Positions 1-5,326 of a stretch of DNA of 6,455 nt are shown here, piece by piece. The notes beneath the pieces are model-generated. The model did no database searches and was not told where the DNA came from. It saw nothing but the letters and a program-made list of their open reading frames with translations. The translations under genes were made by a program, and so were the position numbers. Location of the stretch: positions 1 through 6,455 of the forward strand of contig DIFU01000090.1 in NCBI GenBank assembly GCA_002419285.1. Direction: 5' to 3'. Positions within the stretch are counted from its first letter, which is position 1. Each line of letters begins with the position of its first letter. This stretch comes from Prolixibacteraceae bacterium UBA5740 (GTDB lineage Bacteria; Bacteroidota; Bacteroidia; Bacteroidales; Prolixibacteraceae).

Positions 1-6
1 AATATG

Positions 7-822
7 CTATCGGGGAGCTCTTTTAATTTCCCTGCCCAAGACCTTCAGTACCAGTCCCTGTGGCATAACCCAGGCACAGGCAAAAAAGGTTTTTAGTCTG
101 TGCCCCGGGAATATGACCGACTGCCCTTTAATGACTCCGTCAATCGCAATCCTGGCTACCTGATCAGCATTGCTGACCATTGACCGTCCGATGCTGCTCG
201 AACGGCTTATCCTTTCCCTGATGATGGGGCTGGTAGGCACGCCTGCCGGACAAACAGCCGCTACCTTGATATTGTAGGGTTTTAATTCAGTACGGATCGA
301 TTTGGTAAAGTAAAGCACGTATGCCTTGCTGGCAGAATAGACACTTTTGCCAGGTAAAGCAGTAAATGCCGCAAAGCTCGATAAGTTTAATATATGGGCA
401 GGGGCATTGGCTTTGAGCATTGGGAGAAATTCATGGGTCAGCAGGGTGGTGGTCAGGATATTCAGCCTGATCATTGTCGAAATCTGCTCCCCGTTGAGGT
501 TTTCGAGGGTTCCATTGTGGCCTTTACCAACATCGTTAATCAGGAAGTTAACCCTGATGCCCTGTTCGGTGGCATACCTGAATACCCCTGCAGCCGCTTT
601 CTGGCTGGTCAGGTCAGTTTCCATATACATTGCCTTTATTCCGTAACTTTCAGTCAGGCTGTTCGACAGTTCTGACAATCCCGTTTCCGGGAGGTCGATA
701 AGGAACAGATGGTGACCCCTTGAGGCACACTCCTCGGCGAATGCCTTCCCTATTCCGCTGCTTCCACCGGTAATGAGGGTATACCCTTCGACAGATGGTG
801 AGTTTACAATTGGTTGAGCCAT
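7..822 (-). CDS. Classical short-chain dehydrogenase/reductase (SDR), 271 aa
   Basis: This is an NAD(P)-dependent oxidoreductase of the classical SDR family, COG0300-like; the substrate cannot be told from the sequence. Visible motifs are the cofactor-binding TGGSSGIG (residues 18-25), the acidic D70-L71 that contacts the adenine ring, N121 of helix 4, and the catalytic S149, Y162 and K166 (YSASK). The usual NNAG at the end of strand 4 reads NDVG (96-99), and the usual PG motif after strand 6 reads CPAGVPT (191-197). Residues about 243-262 are hydrophobic and could form a membrane-associated C-terminal helix, as in other COG0300 members. The length is normal for the family. M1 is the only workable start, because the Rossmann fold begins near residue 13 and the next Met is residue 66. 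It is the last visible gene of a minus-strand operon and its start overlaps the end of the epimerase gene by 19 bp. No Shine-Dalgarno sequence precedes it, so translation probably depends on coupling. The family call is firm; a specific activity is not. Confidence 0.93.
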   Translation of the reverse strand: MAQPIVNSPSVEGYTLITGGSSGIGKAFAEECASRGHHLFLIDLPETGLSELSNSLTESYGIKAMYMETDLTSQKAAAGVFRYATEQGIRVNFLINDVGKGHNGTLENLNGEQISTMIRLNILTTTLLTHEFLPMLKANAPAHILNLSSFAAFTALPGKSVYSASKAYVLYFTKSIRTELKPYNIKVAAVCPAGVPTSPIIRERISRSSSIGRSMVSNADQVARIAIDGVIKGQSVIFPGHRLKTFFACAWVMPQGLVLKVLGREIKRAPR

Positions 823-1790
823 GTCATGGTTTTTGTTAAACCATCACTTAAAGGGGTGATGGAATACCCAAGTTCCCTGATGGCCTTATCGCTGCTGAGT
901 CGCCGATGTTCAAGGTAACGCCTGATCCACCCCGGAGTGATCAGGGGAGGTTTTCCGGAAATCATGGCGATTCCTTTTATGATTGTTGAGCCAAACCATA
1001 AAACAGGATAGGGAACATGGACCAGAATATGATTCTTGTTGGATGCCATTTTGATATTACGGAATAATTCATCAAAGGTGACATTTTCACCACCCAGAAT
1101 ATAGCCATCGCCTGGTTTGCCCGATTGCATGGCCTTGAGTATGCCTCTTACCACATCCTCCAAAAAAACATAGTTGCCAAATGTTTTTCCGTCTCCCGGA
1201 ATAAATGGCCACTTGCCTTCGGAATAGAACTTCAGGATCCTGGTTACAGAATTACTTTCACGGAGCGATCCCGGGCCGTATACCCTCGTAGGATATACCT
1301 TGGTGATTGAAAGTCCTTTCTCTGAATACCCATTTACGAGTGACTCAGCAAGGAATTTGGTGCGGATATAATCGGTCATGAAGTGGGAAGGCATTTCACT
1401 CTCCTCGTTAGCATCTTCCAAGGGAGAGGTGACCGGGAACAATCCGGCAGTCGATGTGTAAACCACCTTTTCGATTTGGTTAACGAAGGCTGCCTGAAGA
1501 ACATTGCGGGTCCCATCCACATTCACCCGGTCGAATACCCCGGGATCCTGATCAAACTGGGTGGCACAGGCTGCCAGATGGAATACATGGGTGCAACCCT
1601 TCATTGCCTTTTCAACCGTGTTGTAATCGGTTATATCGCCCTGAAAAATATGGACACCTTCTGTTGCCGTTATTGTCAGCTTTGAAGGTGATCTGACCAG
1701 CAGATGCAAAGGCTTGTGAAGTGAGACCAAAAGCCCGGCCAGTGCGTTACCAATCAGTCCGGTACTGCCGGTTATGAAATATCTTTCCAT
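804..1790 (-). CDS. NAD(P)-dependent epimerase/dehydratase, DFR/HpnA-like extended SDR, 328 aa
   Basis: This is an extended-SDR Rossmann enzyme acting as a reductase, dehydrogenase or epimerase on an unidentified substrate. Visible motifs are TGSTGLIG (7-14, GxxGxxG), D52 after GDITD, HLAA (71-74), T112-S113-T114 in the active-site strand, Y141-x3-K145, YPTRVYGPG (166-174) and the NYVFLEDVVRG segment (207-217). The C-terminal stretch with SSDKAIRELGY (299-309) followed by a TPL segment is typical of the dihydroflavonol-4-reductase / 3-beta-HSD / hopanoid-associated HpnA-like group. The frame stays open upstream to 2135, but the ATG ending at 1790 is chosen because the Rossmann strand begins at residue 3 and the 115 extra residues would lie entirely inside the CPBP gene with no domain-like content. 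Its start overlaps the upstream CPBP gene by 19 bp and its end overlaps the downstream SDR gene by 19 bp. Family assignment is confident; the substrate is open (sugar nucleotide, sterol/terpenoid or lipid are all possible). Confidence 0.93.
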   Translation of the reverse strand: MERYFITGSTGLIGNALAGLLVSLHKPLHLLVRSPSKLTITATEGVHIFQGDITDYNTVEKAMKGCTHVFHLAACATQFDQDPGVFDRVNVDGTRNVLQAAFVNQIEKVVYTSTAGLFPVTSPLEDANEESEMPSHFMTDYIRTKFLAESLVNGYSEKGLSITKVYPTRVYGPGSLRESNSVTRILKFYSEGKWPFIPGDGKTFGNYVFLEDVVRGILKAMQSGKPGDGYILGGENVTFDELFRNIKMASNKNHILVHVPYPVLWFGSTIIKGIAMISGKPPLITPGWIRRYLEHRRLSSDKAIRELGYSITPLSDGLTKTMTWLNQL

Positions 1791-2527
1791 AAGTAGATCT
1801 TTTTCAGGTTGAACTGCATTTCGGGATGGTGATGCACAGAGAATATCTCGGCGGAAGCCGAAAGCACCCAATGCAGGAGGAATGCTGTTACAAATGAGCC
1901 TGTTTGAATGGTTAGCAGGCAAAGAATAATCCCAAAAGGTACTGCTCCTATTGCTTCCTTTACCCCATTTGGGATGTGCGCCAATGAATAGATTACCACA
2001 TTCACCAAAATGGCTGTTGTCGGTCCAAATGCCTGCACCCAGGCTGAAAGGAATAATCCCCTGAATAGGTATTCGTATCCTACAAGGTATATGCCCCAAC
2101 CAAAAATGCTGATCAAAAGATTGGGGATGCCCCATTCTGAAATCCGCATCTGTGGAAATCTGGCATAAAATTCGTTTTTTCCGGCCGCAAAGAAGTTTAT
2201 GAATAGGATGAGAGCAGGGATTGCTGGAATGAGAAAGCCGGGAATCTGCCAGGTGGCTGAACCTGGTTTCAAGAAATAATGATCTGGTCCTCTCAGTATA
2301 TAGAAAATAATAAAGGGGATAATTCCCATTATCAGAAACCCGAATAGTTTTAATGAAAGAAAGCGTTTCAATTGCAATCTTTCAGGTGAAATAGAATCTT
2401 TATCCTCTGCAATGCCAACCATTTTGCGTGAGAAAATCAGTAAAACCAGTTGAATGACGCAAACTGACAGCAGGACAAAAAAAGCAAATGCCTTAGAATG
2501 TGCAGATTCAGTGAAGAAATTTTCCAT
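1772..2527 (-). CDS. CPBP-family (Rce1/Abi-like) intramembrane protein, putative protease, 251 aa
   Basis: This is a polytopic inner-membrane protein of the CPBP family, whose characterised relatives (type II CAAX prenyl endopeptidases such as Rce1) are glutamate/histidine intramembrane proteases. Hydrophobic segments lie at about residues 13-32, 61-78, 95-114, 136-150, 168-182, 195-206 and 211-225. Motif 1 reads YEYLFRG (151-157): E152 and R156 are kept, but the first Glu of the EExxxR pattern is Tyr. Motif 2 is YSLAH with H184. A later motif holds H219 in LLHW, and the Asn/Asp often found four residues on is S223. A His cluster follows at 232-234. The C-terminal tail (237-251) is polar and probably outside the membrane. 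It is the first gene of the three-gene minus-strand operon. No clear Shine-Dalgarno sequence or canonical promoter was found just upstream. The family call rests on the ordered motifs and topology; proteolytic activity and substrate are inference. Confidence 0.87.
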   Translation of the reverse strand: MENFFTESAHSKAFAFFVLLSVCVIQLVLLIFSRKMVGIAEDKDSISPERLQLKRFLSLKLFGFLIMGIIPFIIFYILRGPDHYFLKPGSATWQIPGFLIPAIPALILFINFFAAGKNEFYARFPQMRISEWGIPNLLISIFGWGIYLVGYEYLFRGLFLSAWVQAFGPTTAILVNVVIYSLAHIPNGVKEAIGAVPFGIILCLLTIQTGSFVTAFLLHWVLSASAEIFSVHHHPEMQFNLKKIYLWKDIS

Positions 2528-2664
2528 GCCCGATAGTTTTGGTTAATTCATCAACTTTGTGGGTTGAAAATTTAAGACCTTTTTCGAAATAAATGGATGT
2601 CGTAGGACAGTTATTTGCGACAAAGGCTAATATCACATACTGAATAATAATCTGTGTGGGTCTG

Positions 2665-2696
2665 TTGATTCCTATTATAAAATTTCAGTACATTTG
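2665..2696 (+). promoter_or_regulatory. Bacteroidota-type promoter of the small acidic protein gene
   Basis: A -33 element TTG (2665-2667) and a -7 element TACATTTG (2689-2696, matching TAnnTTTG) are separated by 21 bp. This is the spacing expected for the primary sigma factor of Bacteroidota. The start codon lies 23 nt after the -7 element, which implies a short leader of roughly 16-18 nt. The leader is A-rich and has no Shine-Dalgarno sequence, as is common in this phylum. Both elements and the spacing are seen directly; the transcription start is inferred. Confidence 0.7.
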
Positions 2697-2719
2697 TTTT
2701 ATCACCAAAATAAAAAGCA

Positions 2720-2971
2720 ATGTTACCAAAATTCTTACTGGCTGATAATTCTCTCCAGACTCCTGAATCCATCTTTGTTGTCCACAATGAAAATCCAAGG
2801 TTCATCGTCGAAAGTGATATCGATGACTTTTGGAGCAACCAGAAAATCCATTGGATCGATGCCGAACCCGACAATGAGGAAATGGTAGCCCAGCTGATCG
2901 AGGAGGCCGAAGAATTCCTGGAACTGGAGTTCGAACAGGAATTCGACGAGGACGACGACGAGGAGGAATAG
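2720..2971 (+). CDS. Small acidic protein of unknown function, 83 aa
   Basis: I do not recognise a named family. From memory only, the opening MLPKFLLADN and the segment VVHNENPRFIV (20-30) resemble small conserved hypothetical proteins of Bacteroidales, which would need a search to confirm. The N-terminal half is mixed and could fold as beta strands, with aromatic residues F19, F28, F37, W38 and W45. Residues 47-83 carry 21 Asp/Glu and no Lys or Arg, and the chain ends in an uninterrupted acidic run from D76 to E83. Residues about 52-74 could form an amphipathic helix with a repeated E/L/F pattern. There is no signal peptide or membrane segment. The start is supported by a well-formed promoter 23 nt upstream. 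The gene stands alone: divergent from the CPBP operon and convergent with tex. Possible roles include binding a basic partner or mimicking nucleic acid, but nothing in the sequence settles this. Confidence 0.8.
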   Translation: MLPKFLLADNSLQTPESIFVVHNENPRFIVESDIDDFWSNQKIHWIDAEPDNEEMVAQLIEEAEEFLELEFEQEFDEDDDEEE

Positions 2972-2982
2972 ATTGCCTGGAA

Positions 2983-3007
2983 CAGTCAGGAATATCTTTC
3001 CGGACTG
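2983..3007 (+). terminator. Stem-loop in convergent intergenic region, possible terminator
   Basis: Positions 2983-2992 pair with 2998-3007: CAGTC with GACTG, one A·G mismatch, then GGAA with TTCC, closed by a 5-nt loop. It starts 11 nt after the stop codon of the small acidic protein gene, between that gene and the end of tex. There is no U-run directly after the stem on either strand; the nearest T-run on the plus strand (3018-3021) is about 10 nt downstream. It may be an imperfect terminator or an mRNA 3'-end stabiliser. Confidence 0.4.
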
Positions 3008-3097
3008 AACTGCATGCTTTTGCGGAAGAAAGGACTGACAGACGGTCGACTGTGCCGGCTGAAAGTGATTTCTTCCGATAAGCTGTTGATTGAAGGT

Positions 3098-5230
3098 TTA
3101 TGACTTTGCCTGTTTCAACGACAGCTGGATTCTCTTTCTGGGTATGTCAAGATCGATTACTTTCACGGTAACATGCTGGTGAAGCTTCACTATTTCGTTG
3201 GGGTCGCTTATGAACCGGTCAGCCATTTCCGAAAGGTGGACAAGTCCTGATTGTTTTACGCCGATATCCACGAATGCCCCGAATTTCGTGATGTTATTTA
3301 CTATTCCGGGCAATACCATGCCAATTCTGAGGTCTTCCATTGAAAATACCCCTTCGGCAAATTCAAATACTTTTATGGCTTTTCGGGGATCCCTTCCCGG
3401 CTTGAGTAATTCATTTTTTATGTCAGTTAGCGTGGGTAATCCAATCGATTCCGTGACATAACCGGCAAGCTGTATCTTATTCACGATTTCATCCTTGCCG
3501 ATCAGGTCATCCAAACTGATTCCAAGGTCCCTGGCCATTTTCTCAACGATCACGTATGCTTCCGGATGCACGGCTGAATTGTCGAGCGGATAATCAGATC
3601 CCGGAATGCGCAGGAATCCGGCTGACTGCTCAAATGCCTTGGCACCCATTCGTGGGACTTTCATTAACGCTTTACGGCTTGTGAACGGTCCGTTTTCACG
3701 TCGGTATTCCACGATGTTTAACGCCAACTGGGGGCCCAGTCCTGAAATATAGGTGAGTAACTCCTTACTTGCGGTATTGACGTTGACCCCAACTGAATTC
3801 ACCGCTGATTCGACAACCTGGTCGAGCCCCGATTTTAATTCCTTTTGGTCAACATCGTGCTGATACTGTCCAACCCCAATACTTTTTGGATCGATCTTCA
3901 CCAATTCGGCGAGCGGATCCATGAGGCGCCGGCCAATCGAAACTGCACCCCTGACGGTCACATCGTATTGCGGAAATTCTTCGCGGGCCACTGATGAGGC
4001 CGAATATACCGACGCCCCGTCTTCACTCACAACGAATACCCTCAGTTCGCGGTCGTAGTGAAGGTTTTTTACGAATTGTTCGGTTTCCCTGCTCGCTGTC
4101 CCGTTCCCAATGGCGATCGCCTCAATCTGGTAGGCTTCTACCATGGAAGTGAGTTTTTTTGCCGCCAGTTTTTTGTCATTCTGTGGGGGATGGGGATAAA
4201 TGGTTTCGTTATGCAGCAGGTTCCCTTGTGCATCCAGACAAACCACCTTGCATCCTGTCCTGTATCCCGGGTCGATAGCAAGGGTCCTGAATTGTCCGAG
4301 GGGAGGTGCGAGCAAAAGCTGTCGAAGGTTCTCCGCAAAAACCCGGATGGCTTCCTGATCGGCTGAGGCCTTCGCAAGTTGTGCAAACTCGGTTTCAATG
4401 GAGGGTACTACCAATCTTTTCAGGGAATCGGAAACGGCCAGACTAACCTGGTCGGATGAGGGACCATAACCCCTGAAAAATACCTGTTCAACCCTGTTGA
4501 TTGCCTGTTCTGGTTCAATGCCGATCGAAACCCTCAGGAATCCTTCCTTTTCGCCCCTGCGCATTGCCAGAAGTCGATGTGAAGGACACTTTTTCAGCGG
4601 TTCCAGCCAATCAAAATAGTCTCTGTATTTGGTGCCTTCCTCTTCTTTTCCCTTGATTACCTTCGAGGTGATCAAGGCGTTTCTTTTAAATTCCTGGCGA
4701 ACGATGCTCCGGGTTCTTTCGTTTTCGCTGACCCACTCAGCAATGATGTCACGGGCTCCGGCAAGGGCGGCTTCCGTATTCGGCACCTTATCGTTCAGGA
4801 AGGATTTAGCCCTCAGTTCAGGGTTTTTCTCGTGCTGTGCCATCACTATTTTTGCCAACGGTTCCAACCCCATTTCCCGTGCAATGGTTGCCCGGGTCCT
4901 GCGTTTCGGTTTGAATGGCAGATAAATGTCTTCCAGCTCGGTGGAATCATAGCAGTTTTCGATCCTGTTTTTAAGCTCATCGGTCAGCGCACCCTGTTCG
5001 GCGATGGTCGACAAGATGGTTTGTTTCCGTTTTTCAAGTTCCTGCAACCTGGTGTGCTGATCCTTGATCCGGCCTATGGCCACTTCATCGAGACTGCCGG
5101 TTCTTTCCTTCCGGTAACGGGCGATGAATGGTACGGTACAGCCCTCCTCGAGCAGAAGAACCGTGTTTTTGGCCGACGAAACACTGATGTCCAACGTTTC
5201 GGCAATAATTCTTATAATGGTTTCGCTCAT
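3098..5230 (-). CDS. tex: Tex family RNA-binding transcription accessory protein, 710 aa
   Basis: Tex is a cytoplasmic nucleic-acid-binding protein, the bacterial relative of Spt6, linked to transcription and RNA-related stress functions. All expected domains are present in order. The N-terminal helical region (about 1-190) carries VPFIARYRKERTG (33-45) and KRRTRATIARE (109-119). The YqgF/RNase H-like domain (about 315-430) has LAIDPGYRTGCK (317-328), GNGTAS (375-380) and VVSEDGASVYSAS (400-412). A conserved linker DPLAELVKIDPKSIGVGQ lies at 438-455. Tandem helix-hairpin-helix motifs occupy about 480-545, including SGLGP (496-500). The S1 RNA-binding domain (about 635-706) has GAFVDIG and SGLVHLSEM. 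The length matches the family's shorter members, so the gene looks intact. The ATG is chosen because it gives the usual MSETI-like start directly at the N-terminal domain and lies 17 nt from a TACTTTTG box. The gene is divergent from ffh and convergent with the small acidic protein gene. Confidence 0.98.
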   Translation of the reverse strand: MSETIIRIIAETLDISVSSAKNTVLLLEEGCTVPFIARYRKERTGSLDEVAIGRIKDQHTRLQELEKRKQTILSTIAEQGALTDELKNRIENCYDSTELEDIYLPFKPKRRTRATIAREMGLEPLAKIVMAQHEKNPELRAKSFLNDKVPNTEAALAGARDIIAEWVSENERTRSIVRQEFKRNALITSKVIKGKEEEGTKYRDYFDWLEPLKKCPSHRLLAMRRGEKEGFLRVSIGIEPEQAINRVEQVFFRGYGPSSDQVSLAVSDSLKRLVVPSIETEFAQLAKASADQEAIRVFAENLRQLLLAPPLGQFRTLAIDPGYRTGCKVVCLDAQGNLLHNETIYPHPPQNDKKLAAKKLTSMVEAYQIEAIAIGNGTASRETEQFVKNLHYDRELRVFVVSEDGASVYSASSVAREEFPQYDVTVRGAVSIGRRLMDPLAELVKIDPKSIGVGQYQHDVDQKELKSGLDQVVESAVNSVGVNVNTASKELLTYISGLGPQLALNIVEYRRENGPFTSRKALMKVPRMGAKAFEQSAGFLRIPGSDYPLDNSAVHPEAYVIVEKMARDLGISLDDLIGKDEIVNKIQLAGYVTESIGLPTLTDIKNELLKPGRDPRKAIKVFEFAEGVFSMEDLRIGMVLPGIVNNITKFGAFVDIGVKQSGLVHLSEMADRFISDPNEIVKLHQHVTVKVIDLDIPRKRIQLSLKQAKS

Positions 5231-5247
5231 ATCTTTGTTTTAAATCA

Positions 5248-5255
5248 CAAAAGTA
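5248..5255 (-). promoter_or_regulatory. Candidate -7 element for tex
   Basis: On the minus strand this reads TACTTTTG, an exact TAnnTTTG match, ending 17 nt before the tex start codon. No TTG is found at the usual 17-23 bp upstream; the nearest (plus-strand CAA at 5284-5286) is 28 bp away. The promoter call therefore rests on the -7 box and its position alone. Confidence 0.42.
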
Positions 5256-5275
5256 ACCAATCCTCGATTCACGCC

Positions 5276-5303
5276 TTGTGGCTCAACAATTTTTGTATTT
5301 TTG
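5276..5303 (+). promoter_or_regulatory. Bacteroidota-type promoter of ffh
   Basis: A TTG (5276-5278) and TATTTTTG (5296-5303, matching TAnnTTTG) are separated by 17 bp, at the short end of the range for Bacteroidota promoters. The ffh ATG lies 23 nt downstream, the same distance as in the small acidic protein gene. The leader has a GGGGG run near the expected transcription start (5305-5309), then an A-rich stretch, and no usable Shine-Dalgarno sequence. Confidence 0.62.
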
Positions 5304-5326
5304 CGGGGGTAAAAAATTGACGAACT

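Noticed and set aside
1791..2135. 115-codon upstream extension of the epimerase frame
   Set aside because: It overlaps the CPBP gene out of frame, has no recognisable domain, and the Rossmann fold starts right after the internal ATG ending at 1790.
2621..2629. Possible minus-strand promoter for the CPBP operon (TAGCCTTTG)
   Set aside because: The box has three bases in place of two between TA and TTTG, and there is no TTG at a suitable distance upstream. The operon must have a promoter somewhere in 2528-2719 or depend on a non-canonical one, but I cannot place it.
2611..2874. 87-codon minus-strand frame overlapping the small acidic protein gene
   Set aside because: It runs through the plus-strand promoter and opposes a better supported gene, and its translation shows no recognisable features.
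4832..5320. 162-codon plus-strand frame across the 5' part of tex and the intergenic region
   Set aside because: It is antisense to strongly conserved tex coding sequence and would run through both divergent promoters.
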